This document shows, one piece after another, positions 1-8,208 of a stretch of DNA of 45,743 bases. Each line of letters starts with the position of its first letter. Within the stretch, counting starts at the first letter, position 1. The position numbers and the translations under genes are program-made. Below the pieces are notes generated by a model. The model did not search any database, was not told the origin of the DNA, and worked only from the letters and a program-made list of their open reading frames with translations. The DNA comes from Chroococcidiopsidaceae cyanobacterium CP_BM_ER_R8_30 (lineage in GTDB: Bacteria > Cyanobacteriota > Cyanobacteriia > Cyanobacteriales > Chroococcidiopsidaceae). The stretch covers positions 1 to 45,743 of the forward strand of contig JAFASY010000122.1 in assembly GCA_019244235.1 (NCBI GenBank), in the 5' to 3' direction.

Positions 1-28
1 GTTTGTGTTCTACTTAGCACTAGTAGCC

Positions 29-913
29 TTATTGACCAACCTTGTAGTCACCGATAATTGTCCACTCTTTTGAGTTGGGAGGTGTTGCACTATACATTTT
101 CACTCCTTTGTAAGTTCCAAGCTCAAGGTAATTCTTTGAGTAGAAAAGGTTTCCATACTTGGAATCAGATGGAACGAAGTGACTTGTTAATGATTTTCTA
201 GAAAGACTAGGATCTACTATTGGGAAAGCACCATGCACTATTCTTGATCTCCAAAATATAGCATCTCCCTTGTTTAAAGCGGGAGCGTGAACTTTGTCTT
301 GATTCGCAGCAAAATATTCTTGCATTTTTCCTAACCACAGCGGATGAGGCAAATCGTGAATAGCTGCATCTTCAGAATTTGGTATTAAATAAAATCTGCC
401 TGCTTTTTCATTGATGTCTTCTAGTGCAATCCAAACGGCAACTGAACCACCACCAGGCACTGTATCTAAATAGTACGAATCATGATGCGGAATGGTTTCT
501 CTATTCAAATCAAATAGCAGACTCTGCATCCAGTTGAATGCATCCTTGCCTGTTAGTTGCTTCAAAACATTTTGAATCTCATTACTACAGATTACTTCTT
601 TAACAGCGGAGCTAAAATCAGGAAATTTTTCATAGTTATGGACATCTAAAAAATCCTGTTTCACATAACCAAATTCATTCAGCTCATTAGGCTCGAATTT
701 ATTCGTCATCTGCCGTAAAAAAGGTTCTTTCGACGGAGCTATTTGTTTTTTATATAGGCTAATTAGTTTGTCTATTAAATCTATAGAGACTAAATCTCTG
801 CAAACAACATAACCTTGTGTTTCAAACAACTTTCTACGCTCGCTTATTGTGTTCTCTTGTTCAGCAGCTAAAGAGGTATTGCAAGTATCCATTTTCGTAA
901 CATCCTTTCCCAT
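29..913 (-). CDS. Phytanoyl-CoA dioxygenase (PhyH) family protein
   Basis: The protein looks like an Fe(II)/2-oxoglutarate-dependent oxygenase of the PhyH superfamily, cytoplasmic, substrate unknown. In the 294-residue reading the metal triad is visible as H143-x-D145 (in PHHDSYYLD) and H227 (in RIVHGAFP), with R239 placed to bind the 2-oxoglutarate carboxylate. The N-terminal segment around residues 25-55 has the usual 'F...GYVV..DLVS' opening of the family. The first ATG has no ribosome site. The second ATG, at 892 (residue 8), is preceded by GGAAAGGA about ten bases upstream, so the real protein may be 287 residues. It is AT-rich like the glycosyltransferase at 1720-3504, on the same strand. 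Such enzymes often modify natural products, sugars or lipids; which of these applies cannot be read here. Confidence 0.8.
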   Translation of the reverse strand: MGKDVTKMDTCNTSLAAEQENTISERRKLFETQGYVVCRDLVSIDLIDKLISLYKKQIAPSKEPFLRQMTNKFEPNELNEFGYVKQDFLDVHNYEKFPDFSSAVKEVICSNEIQNVLKQLTGKDAFNWMQSLLFDLNRETIPHHDSYYLDTVPGGGSVAVWIALEDINEKAGRFYLIPNSEDAAIHDLPHPLWLGKMQEYFAANQDKVHAPALNKGDAIFWRSRIVHGAFPIVDPSLSRKSLTSHFVPSDSKYGNLFYSKNYLELGTYKGVKMYSATPPNSKEWTIIGDYKVGQ

Positions 914-1084
914 GACTAAACCAGTATTGTCAGATATGGTTTCATAGAAATAGCATTAAGATGGTCTAGCTAAGTGTTACGGTAGTATTACTTATGTCTG
1001 TCTTTTGTCTGAAGTTTTAACTTAATATCTAAGAGAGCCAGCATAAGGGCTTCTTCAACTGCCAGTGGAGAGAAAATGAGAGAA

Positions 1085-1272
1085 CTACATTGTTCGGTAC
1101 ATCAACAGAATGCCTCCAGTATCTGCGGTAAAGCCCCAACGCTCGTAAAACGGGATCATCTCCGGCAAACAGTAGAGGGCAATCTGCTCAACTAAACACA
1201 ATTTGGGGTGATTGGTAACAGCATCCATTAACTGGATACCCAATCCTTGTCCGCGATGTGTAGATTGGAGTA
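1085..1272 (-). pseudogene. GNAT N-acetyltransferase, C-terminal fragment
   Basis: The minus strand encodes the acetyl-CoA pyrophosphate-binding loop STHRGQGLGIQLMDA followed by the family's C-terminal half (FYERWGFTADTGGILLMYR) and a stop at 1085-1087. The reading frame is closed by an in-frame TAA just upstream of the loop, so only about 60 codons of a roughly 150-residue enzyme remain. It abuts a second, unrelated acetyltransferase fragment at 1274. This is a decayed remnant, too short to be active. Confidence 0.6.
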
Positions 1273-1273
1273 A

Positions 1274-1435
1274 TTAGAGACTTAGTTTAAATATTTGACG
1301 AGTGATGGTTCCTCCCCTTGTGCTATCTTGATACTCTTTACAGAGAATGAAGCCAAATTTTTCGTAGAGATGACGAGCTATCTCAAGCCCAGCGAAAGTC
1401 TTTAAATAAACTTGCTTAAATTTTGCCTTATGACC
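1274..1435 (-). pseudogene. Second GNAT acetyltransferase fragment (MarR-GNAT type C-terminus)
   Basis: About 50 codons read in one frame and contain KTFAGLEIARHLYEKFGF followed by CKEYQD and ITRQIFKLSL, ending at a TAA at 1274-1276. The 'TF.GL..ARHLYE..GF' pattern is the C-terminal signature of acetyltransferases often fused to MarR-type DNA-binding domains. No N-terminal part is present. The frame differs from the fragment at 1085-1272 and the two cannot be one gene with a single frameshift, because both contain the same C-terminal structural element. Confidence 0.55.
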
Positions 1436-1650
1436 TAGATTATGGCTTCACCCAACTAATGTGGGAGCGATCACCCTCAGTCCAGGAACAACCCGTTTTA
1501 GTGGGAGCTGTGACAACAGGGGTTGTTTGGCAATTTGCACGACTCGATCGCACACGCAAACACATCGAGCAGGGCGTGAACAGTTTTCGTGCGCCGCAAG
1601 AGCTAGAGTCAATTGTCCGCTTTCTAGTTCGCGCCCTGCAACGAGGTTAA
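1423..1650 (+). pseudogene. C-terminal fragment of a PD-(D/E)XK-like hypothetical protein family
   Basis: The 75-codon frame contains GAVTTGVVWQFARLDR and a helical tail. This matches the C-terminal part of the intact protein at 36429-37058 (GAVTTGTLWRFLKLEEK, then a similar spacing to the end). An in-frame stop lies directly upstream of the TTG at 1423, and the catalytic part of the family (D...E-x-K) is missing. It is therefore a remnant of a paralogue and not a small gene. The first residues may derive from unrelated joined DNA. Confidence 0.5.
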
Positions 1651-1719
1651 CCTGCTTAAGAGCAAGAGGAATGAAGAATGAGCAGCACGCTTGGGAACCC
1701 AACGCAATCTAACTACTAG

Positions 1720-3504
1720 CTATTTTATCAGCAGTGGATCTCTAACATCAGAACACTTTAACTGTTCGTGATTATTAATTAAAAAGTCAATTGTCTTCTT
1801 AAAGTACTCCTGACTATTAGTATTAAAAATTGTCTGACCCAAGTTTACCTGCTTGAGCTTTCTCTGAATATCCATGCGATATTGGTCTTCATGGATCAGC
1901 TTTAAGGTCAAGCGGATGTACTCCTCAGCATTAGTAGCTATCAATTCTTCCAATCCGACTGTTCGCAGCATCTGAGAACCAATACGGTTATACCATTTAT
2001 CTCCTTGGAATGTAACTGTTGGTTTTCTCAAATACAAACTATCAGCTATTATATTAGACCCACCAAAATGGTAGGAGTCAATACAAAGATCTCCCTCCTC
2101 CATCAAAGCCATATATTTTTCGTAGGGTAGATCTAAGATCAGATCAAATTGACCTTTGCATAAAGGAGTATCCAGTGAGAAAGCGTCTAAATCTTTAGCA
2201 AAGGGAATAATACAATTTTTTTGTGATAATGCACCTCCAAGAAATAGTCTAAAAACTATATCTCTTTTAGAGCCTCTAACTATCTCTTGTAGATAACTAA
2301 TTAATTGATAATTTATTTTGTGTGCGTGCCAAGCACAGTTAATAATGAATTCCGGTCTACTTTTCTTCGCATTCTTAATTTGGTAATTTGGCTGGTTATG
2401 AATCAACCCATATCCTGGCAAAAGCACCAATCTCTCTGAATAATTTGATTCGGCCCCTTCTGGAATTTCTACATCTACACCACTGATAAAGAAATCTATT
2501 TCTGAGCCAAATGTACTGACAGGATGACCAGTACCGCAAACCTGAATAGGAGCAAGCCTTAAGTTAGAGAGAAAAATACTTTCTTGAGTCATACCCACAT
2601 CAGGATAAAAAACTACTATGAAATTGTTTTCCCGAAGTGATCCTGTATTCAAAGAATTATTGACAATATTAACGTATTGAACTTCTTTAAAATAACTGAC
2701 ATCCAAGTCATCTCTTTCTTCTCCTAGATGTATTAAAGTCATATCATAATCATTTTTAAGAGACTCTACATACTTGGAAAGGGTACGGTAGACCGAATGT
2801 CTAGGAAACCAAAAAGATGTAACTATGGCTATTTTTCTAGGATAAGGCGTATTCTTAATTTGAATTCCGGTGCAGAATCGACTATTTTTAATAGTCTGGT
2901 TAAGAGTTTGCTTAACTTCTCTATCAAGAGAGTTATCAATGTATGTAGCGCCAAAATAAATAGGGGTAAGCTGATAAAAATTAATTAATCTAATATCTTT
3001 ATACTGCATATGTTCTCTAAGATTCTGATTGACCTCCTTATTAATAAGCCCATAAGAAAAAATTTCATAGAAGTACGAGTACCAGTAACAGGCTAATTGC
3101 GGGTTAGCATTAAATAATTCCCTACGATTAATTTTAAAAGTGTTACGGGCTGAATACAAGGCTAAAATCTTAGCCAAGCTATTAGGCTGATGAATTAGAA
3201 TTTCTATGTAAGCATCTGTCGTTTTGAAGCTAGATATCGCTGCTAGATTAGAAATAATGGGATTAAGTTCAATAAACTTAATCATGTGTTGCTCACTCAA
3301 AACGTAATCTGGTTGAGTAAAAAAATACAAGAAGTTTTTTAGAAATAAATTGAGATTGTACTTATCTTCAGGCAATAATTGAATATAGGTAGTACTTTCA
3401 AAAGCCCTTAAAAACTTAATAAATACTTCTGACAGTTCATTGTATCTTTGGTCTATGTAAAAATCAAAAACTTCTATCAAATCAAGCTGTATATCGTTTT
3501 TCAT
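1720..3504 (-). CDS. GT41-type (HMW1C/OGT-like) glycosyltransferase
   Basis: The 594-residue protein resembles the HMW1C/O-GlcNAc-transferase group (GT41), soluble enzymes that transfer a nucleotide-activated sugar to proteins. Residues 1-200 are helical with no catalytic motif, as in the N-terminal all-alpha domain of HMW1C. A Rossmann-like start follows at about 224 (KIAIVTSFW). The family motif GTGHP is at 324-328. The nucleotide-sugar site follows as DSYHFGGSNIIADSL (476-490) and TVTFQGDKWYNR (496-507). Base composition is strongly AT-rich, unlike the core genes downstream, and there is no clear ribosome site before the ATG. It follows the dioxygenase on the same strand but is separated by the remnants at 1085-1650, so an operon is doubtful. 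The acceptor is unknown. Confidence 0.7.
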   Translation of the reverse strand: MKNDIQLDLIEVFDFYIDQRYNELSEVFIKFLRAFESTTYIQLLPEDKYNLNLFLKNFLYFFTQPDYVLSEQHMIKFIELNPIISNLAAISSFKTTDAYIEILIHQPNSLAKILALYSARNTFKINRRELFNANPQLACYWYSYFYEIFSYGLINKEVNQNLREHMQYKDIRLINFYQLTPIYFGATYIDNSLDREVKQTLNQTIKNSRFCTGIQIKNTPYPRKIAIVTSFWFPRHSVYRTLSKYVESLKNDYDMTLIHLGEERDDLDVSYFKEVQYVNIVNNSLNTGSLRENNFIVVFYPDVGMTQESIFLSNLRLAPIQVCGTGHPVSTFGSEIDFFISGVDVEIPEGAESNYSERLVLLPGYGLIHNQPNYQIKNAKKSRPEFIINCAWHAHKINYQLISYLQEIVRGSKRDIVFRLFLGGALSQKNCIIPFAKDLDAFSLDTPLCKGQFDLILDLPYEKYMALMEEGDLCIDSYHFGGSNIIADSLYLRKPTVTFQGDKWYNRIGSQMLRTVGLEELIATNAEEYIRLTLKLIHEDQYRMDIQRKLKQVNLGQTIFNTNSQEYFKKTIDFLINNHEQLKCSDVRDPLLIK

Positions 3505-4000
3505 TATTTTTTAACTTAAGTATAGCTGTCTTATCTAATGCTGTAGAAACATTATTAACGAACTGCCAAGCACGCCAAGAAAAGAAATAGAGATTTTAAA
3601 GGAATCATTTAGGAGTGCTATATAACAGAGAAAAAATAGGAAAAAGTACAACAATTCCCCTCGGTAATAATTATATAGCAACCCGTGCAGGAGTTGAAAA
3701 CTCTTCTCCCTTGTCCTCTGCGCTCTGGCGGTTCATAACAAAGATACTATTAAGCTCCCATTCCCGAATATTGCTTCAGCCCTCGCCGCCACAGCCAACG
3801 ATTCCAAGCAAAAAACATTAGGGAGCATAACAAATTAGAGTGATTTGTAGATCGTTTTTGCGACACTACCTTTTCTAGCAAATCCACTGTTCATTCAGCA
3901 ACGCCGCTAATGGAGGGTTTCAGGATAAAGTCGAGCTCAAACAATCTGAAGGCAAACCGGAGCAAATGCAGTTTGTAAGTAGGTCAACCAAATAAACTGT
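3505..4000. other. Intergenic stretch without a convincing gene
   Basis: The first 100 bases are the AT-rich upstream region of the glycosyltransferase gene. A short plus-strand frame (about 3615-3821) has no recognisable features. From about 3880 to 3995 a second plus-strand frame is open for about 40 codons (…DKVELKQSEGKPEQ…, stop at 3993-3995) and may be the tail of a lost gene. I see no RNA gene, terminator or repeat here. Confidence 0.5.
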
Positions 4001-4990
4001 TCAATGACTGTTCGAGTTCATTGCTATATCTGCCTTTTCAGGAATGCCCCAGGCGCGACGAAGTTCATCTAGTGGGCAGGAGTCGATCGCAAAGTAGTCC
4101 ATCATCAAGGGGTCTTGGTGGCAGGATTTACCGCGCCGAATCGCATCGGCAATGCGTTCGGGTCCGCCTGGGACTGACAGCGAATGGTGACATCCCGGTG
4201 GCACGACCAGACTGGGCAGTAATCCGCTTTCATAGATGCCGATTGTCCCAATAAATCCTAGAGTGGTTCCCGGCACACGACTGGAACTGGCCATAAACGC
4301 CAGAACCTCCATTTCTCCCATCGGCGTGGTGTCGTAATCCGCCAAAACATGAACCCAGTCATGACGGGCAACGGCTTTATTTACTGCACCCGGAGTTCCA
4401 GGAAAAGCAAATCCCCGCTTCTGGTAAAAATTCCACAGCGCTCGCCCAATACTCCCCGCTGGACAGTTCTTCAATAAGTCCCAGCGTTGGGCTTCTTCTC
4501 GATCCGCTTCAACCGTTAATGCCCACGCCTTAATGCCAGCTCGTTCAAGCTTCTGTTGAAAATCTGGCTGTTTCTGATCCAGTGCGCCAATCCAGTTGAG
4601 GCGGTAAAAATCAACTTTGGCGGCTTCCTTTGCATTCTGTGCCAAGTCCCTTGCAACGACCAGACTCCTGTCTTCCACGCCAAGTTCTTTCGCCCATCGC
4701 TCGATCAACTGAGATAGCCAGGGTGGAATCGGATCGGAAATCACTTCGACGCTCACCATGAGTTCTATCAGCTCAAGGCGTTGCGCCAGGGATGGCAGGG
4801 CATCGCGCGCTGCCTGCGGGGTCGTCGGCTCTAGCGTCTCAAAATCGGCTTTGAACCCCAGCAATTTTTCAAATAACACAGACAGGAATCGGGGTTGCAG
4901 GGGAACATCCCACCCATCACCCCGACAGGCTCCTACTACTGCGGCAGCCAACAAAGGAGCTTGGTCGATGGAATTATGGATTAGAAACAT
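4001..4990 (-). CDS. Coq4-motif protein with helical N-terminal domain
   Basis: The 329-residue protein carries the exact Coq4 zinc-ligand pattern HDxxH-x11-E: H210, D211, H214 and E226 in HDWVHVLADYDTTPMGE. Coq4 proteins take part in ubiquinone synthesis, and Coq4 is proposed to handle the aromatic ring or organise the complex. Cyanobacteria make plastoquinone, not ubiquinone, so the role here is open. Residues 1-135 are mostly helical and acidic and resemble TerB-like domains (tentative). The region after 240 is rich in Gly and Pro. No signal peptide or membrane segment is seen. The ATG has no clear ribosome site. It lies 91 bases downstream of the acetolactate decarboxylase gene on the same strand, so co-transcription is possible. 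Confidence 0.6.
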   Translation of the reverse strand: MFLIHNSIDQAPLLAAAVVGACRGDGWDVPLQPRFLSVLFEKLLGFKADFETLEPTTPQAARDALPSLAQRLELIELMVSVEVISDPIPPWLSQLIERWAKELGVEDRSLVVARDLAQNAKEAAKVDFYRLNWIGALDQKQPDFQQKLERAGIKAWALTVEADREEAQRWDLLKNCPAGSIGRALWNFYQKRGFAFPGTPGAVNKAVARHDWVHVLADYDTTPMGEMEVLAFMASSSRVPGTTLGFIGTIGIYESGLLPSLVVPPGCHHSLSVPGGPERIADAIRRGKSCHQDPLMMDYFAIDSCPLDELRRAWGIPEKADIAMNSNSH

Positions 4991-5081
4991 GGTTGTTGCA
5001 GCCTGGTTGATAGAGTTATCGGAGAGGGGTGTCGTAGGCAGGGTGAAGTTTCTGAGGTTATATAGTTCATAATCCTAAGCG

Positions 5082-5909
5082 TTATTTCTCTGCTTGCAGC
5101 AGTTCTGTTGAGGTGTCACGGCTGAAGTCTGCTTTCAAAAACGCCTCGGTTTCTGGCAGCGACATGCGGAAATCCCCCTCGTGCTGGATTTGAACTCGCA
5201 CCTGGGTAGCGGCGCACTCTAATAAATGACCCCCTGCTTGCTTGTCCGCCGTGAGAAAGTGCAAATGGTAGCCTGGTACGTTAACCGCTTTGACAGATTC
5301 TGGTGTCCAGAAGCCGACCAAGGTCCCGCTTACGGAGTGAAATTCAAACTCTGGCTGGGTAGCAGCTGCTTCTACCAGACGAACTCCCTCTTCTTGCTTG
5401 GCGACGGCACGAGTCCGCACATAATCGAAATTGCCCTCGACGCGGATGGCAAAGAAGACGTTCTCTGACAGGCGTAACTGATCGAGTTTTGCCAACAGTG
5501 TTGCCAGATCAGGGCAATCTGTCAGGTCATGGGTGCGCTCTGGAACAAAGTGAGTCACCACAGCAAAGGGACTGCGCACCTCATCTGTGACTGCGTAGAC
5601 TTTCCCATCGGAGCGCACCTGATAGAAACATCCATCCACTACCACCATCTCTCCATCCAGGTCGTTGAATGTACCAAGCCCAAAGTCACCATGCTGTCTC
5701 AATAGTCCTACGGTGACTTCTCCCTGATGCAAGCCTTCCACCAGTGCCCCGGTGGTAGAGATTTGAAATAAAGTGCTGTGCTCTACCTGGAGATAGTCTG
5801 CCAGAGCTTGCCGAACGATGTGTTGAAGGGATTCTCCTGTGAGACGTTGCCGCTCCTCGATCGCTCGCCACAGAGAATTAGAAACTTTACAGTGAATGGA
5901 ATGCGTCAT
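5082..5909 (-). CDS. Acetolactate decarboxylase with N-terminal RHH domain
   Basis: Residues 45-275 are a full acetolactate decarboxylase (BudA/AlsD family), which converts 2-acetolactate to acetoin and CO2. Visible active-site elements are GTFNDLDGEM (E87), the zinc ligands H215, H217 and H228 in GYHLHFLTADKQAGGH, conserved Arg in the RVEGNF and RTRA segments, and E253. Residues 3-43 (KVSNSLWRAIEERQ…GESLQHIVRQALADYL) look like a ribbon-helix-helix DNA-binding unit, which ordinary family members lack. The joined frame is continuous, with a single ATG at the RHH start and no obvious internal start with a ribosome site. The enzyme diverts pyruvate-derived acetolactate from valine and leucine synthesis to acetoin. 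Whether the added domain binds DNA or only multimerises is unknown. Confidence 0.85.
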   Translation of the reverse strand: MTHSIHCKVSNSLWRAIEERQRLTGESLQHIVRQALADYLQVEHSTLFQISTTGALVEGLHQGEVTVGLLRQHGDFGLGTFNDLDGEMVVVDGCFYQVRSDGKVYAVTDEVRSPFAVVTHFVPERTHDLTDCPDLATLLAKLDQLRLSENVFFAIRVEGNFDYVRTRAVAKQEEGVRLVEAAATQPEFEFHSVSGTLVGFWTPESVKAVNVPGYHLHFLTADKQAGGHLLECAATQVRVQIQHEGDFRMSLPETEAFLKADFSRDTSTELLQAEK

Positions 5910-6336
5910 ATGGTTGTGATATGGAAGTAGTGGTGAGGTAAAATCCTTACCCCCATCAGCACTCTGTATAATATGTAAGCGTAAATATTGATTATGAAAG
6001 CCTTTTTAGTTGAGAATGACCAAAATAATGGAGAATGGTCTACATAAAAGTAGGCTTTTTAGCATTAGTGTTCTCAATTAGAAGAAGTACTTTTCGCTAT
6101 TTCTCTAATTTTAGTGACTAATCTCTGCCGAATTGTCTTCGTATTGAGCTAAATAAGCTACTTATCAGACATCCTCTCAATCCAATCCTTTAAAGCTGAT
6201 AACTTGGCACATGTCCCTTTAACATGCTATGCCTAGCAGTGCAAATCCTCTATAGTTGCTCGATGCGAACTTTGAGGAGCGATCACCCCTACGAAAGCAC
6301 GAACATCACGGAAGCCATGGTTCTTCTTTAGGCGCG
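5910..6336. other. Intergenic region with coding remnants
   Basis: No intact gene is seen. Two short minus-strand coding-like tails can be read: one ends at a TAG at 6158-6160 (…ALKDWIERMSDK) and one ends near 6233 (…RLKKNHGFRDVRAFVG…). Both look like C-terminal scraps of unidentified proteins. The part next to 5909 is the likely promoter region of the acetolactate decarboxylase gene; I cannot place a convincing -35/-10 pair. Confidence 0.4.
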
Positions 6337-6945
6337 CTATGGCAGGGGAGTTAGCACGACTTCCATTTGATAAAACTTGAAGGTGTTGTTTTCGGATGGA
6401 TTGTCGGCAGCGGTTACCTGATAGCGATCGAGGACATCGGTGATGAATGCTGTCCATTCCTGCTCTGGCAAAAACCGCGTCCATTCTGCCAATGTCACAT
6501 GGCAGTATTCAAAGAAAGCCTGACGGGTTTGAAAATTCCACGACTTGTCTTCTACATGAATCTGCAAAACCTCCAGCCCGCTTCGTGCCGCTAAGGTGCG
6601 GTATGCCTCAGGGCTAGGATGGAAGTAAGGCTTGTGATGATTTGTAAAATAATGAACCCAGCGAGGCGACTGACAGATTTCTTCGATAACATCCTCAATG
6701 CATTTGCGTGACCCTTCTGGAACAAACCGCAGGAGTGCTCGTCCGTCTAGTTTTAATGCGGTGCGAATTGAGTGGAGGACTGCATCCTGTTCTGGAATCC
6801 AGTGGATCGCATTGAAGGAAACAATCTGGTCAAATTCCTGCTGGTATGGCAGGCTGCGGGCATCCTCTACCTCGAAATGCAAGTTAGGAGCTTTGTAATG
6901 TTCTTGAGCAAAGGCAATCATGTTCCGTGATGTATCTATGCCCAC
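6337..6945 (-). pseudogene. SAM-dependent methyltransferase, N-terminus removed by IS
   Basis: The 202 readable residues begin inside a class I methyltransferase fold: GIDTSRNMIAFAQ is the end of motif I's second strand with its acidic ribose-binding residue, followed by ARSLPYQQEFDQIVSFNAIHWI (motifs II and III region). The glycine-rich SAM loop that must precede it (typically VLDLGCGxG) is missing because the sequence runs directly into the terminal repeat of the insertion sequence at 6945. The C-terminal part resembles trans-aconitate-methyltransferase-like enzymes. The apparent GTG start at 6945 is an accident of the junction. Without the SAM loop the product should be inactive. Confidence 0.8.
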
Positions 6946-8112
6946 AGGGCTATTTCATTCTGAACAATGTCTTGAGGATGTCTAACCCGAAAGCACATTT
7001 TCTAGAAGCTTGAGCTATATTTTTAAATCCATAAGCCCGATAGGAATTTAAAGCAAAGTTACGAGCCAAAGCCCATATTTGTACTAATGGAGTTGTACGA
7101 ATCCTAGAGGCATCTTCACCTTGAGTAACATCTCTGACATAATGCACTCGATTTTCTACTCCCCAATATCCGCGCACTCGTTGTGCAATCTGCCGAACAC
7201 TTTCAGTGAGCGAACTTATGTAATAATGTACCTGTTTACTCCCAATCAGTAATTCTCCTTTGATGATTTGTCGTTCTGATTCAACTCGAATTATTGTGCG
7301 TAATCCTGGCCAAGCTCGAATGCCTTCGAGAGTCCGACAGATACTAACTGTGCGTTTTTCAATCCGACCATGACCTTTATTCAATTGTTGAGTTGTTGAT
7401 TCTGGAGTGAAATTAGCTTTGACTTCTTTTAGTAAACCTGGCTGATTGCCCTTAAGAGCACCAATGTAATCGTTCTCACTCTCAACAATTAACTGACAAG
7501 TTTTTTTGAGTATTAATCGCGTCAAAAGCAAACACCACTCCTTTGAGTGCTAAAATTTTGATGAATTCTGGCAAAGACTTGATTTCGTTGGTTTTTTTCT
7601 CGACTTCATAAGGTTGCAGGATTAATCCTCGCTCCACCACATATGCACTCACTAGCATAATCGCTGGATGTGACTCGCAATTAGGATTATCTTTTTCTAC
7701 CATAAAAGAACCTCTCACAACTTTACCATCCATAGCAATTGTTTCCCCTGCCTCTGGACAAATATTAAAAAACTTGGCAAGACTAGCAGCATAATCCTGA
7801 TACTCAATACTTAAAAGTGTTCGACGAATCGTGCTATACGAAGGTAAACGATGTTTTTCCATCCCGAATAATTCACTCAGTTGCTCATGATAGGACTTCA
7901 GCCAGTCACCAATCGCTAAGAATCCTTGATTCCCAGCGGTCACAGCTAGAGTAAATAGAGCTAAACACAAAGGTAACGAATGTCTTCTTCCTTGCCGTCG
8001 CCGTTGGTCAGGTAAATCGGCAAACGCCTCTACAATCGCTGCTTGCTGCATTTGGGTTCACTCGTCTTGTTCCATAGCACACTAGTCTAGCATTTAGAAT
8101 GAAATAGCCCTG
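6945..8112 (-). mobile_element. ISAs1-family insertion sequence, 1168 bp
   Basis: The element is bounded by a perfect 17-bp terminal inverted repeat, CAGGGCTATTTCATTCT at 6945-6961 and its complement at 8096-8112. It contains one transposase gene in two frames. The length and the transposase N-terminal domain (FADLPDQRRRQGRRHSLP…) fit the ISAs1 family. The 10 bases outside each end (TCTATGCCCA left, GCCATCTACC right) do not match, so there is no target-site duplication. Different broken genes lie on each side, which points to a deletion or recombination between two copies and not to a simple insertion. Confidence 0.85.
6950..8051 (-). pseudogene. ISAs1 transposase, frameshifted
   Basis: The 5' part (8051 to 7482, 189 codons) has the associated N-terminal domain, the first catalytic Asp in AMDGKVVRGS and the second in FAFDAINTQK. 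The 3' part (about 7531 to 6950) resumes in another frame at KKTCQLIVE and holds GYWGVENRVHY with the catalytic Glu, ending inside the terminal repeat. The break lies in a run of seven A (7501-7507 on the minus strand). Restoring the frame needs loss of one A or gain of two. A -1 ribosomal slip at the A-AAA-AAC heptamer would lead to a stop within four codons, so classical -1 frameshifting does not explain it. It is a disabled transposase unless transcript slippage or a sequencing error is involved. Confidence 0.8.
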
Positions 8113-8208
8113 GCCATCTACCAGGCAAAAAAGCAGGAAGTCGCGATCTCCAAGTCAAACTTACAGCTCAAAGAGGGCGGGAAAGTCAGACAGGTCAGGA
8201 TTCATGTA

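Noticed and set aside
3615-3821. A 68-codon frame in the intergenic region.
   Set aside because: No ribosome site, no homology recognised and low-complexity composition.
6233-6484. A minus-strand 83-codon frame overlapping the methyltransferase remnant.
   Set aside because: Most of it is the out-of-frame shadow of the methyltransferase. Only its last third looks coding-like, and no family is recognised.
7495-7510. Programmed -1 frameshift at A-AAA-AAC in the transposase.
   Set aside because: The -1 frame meets a stop within four codons; the downstream transposase frame is +1.
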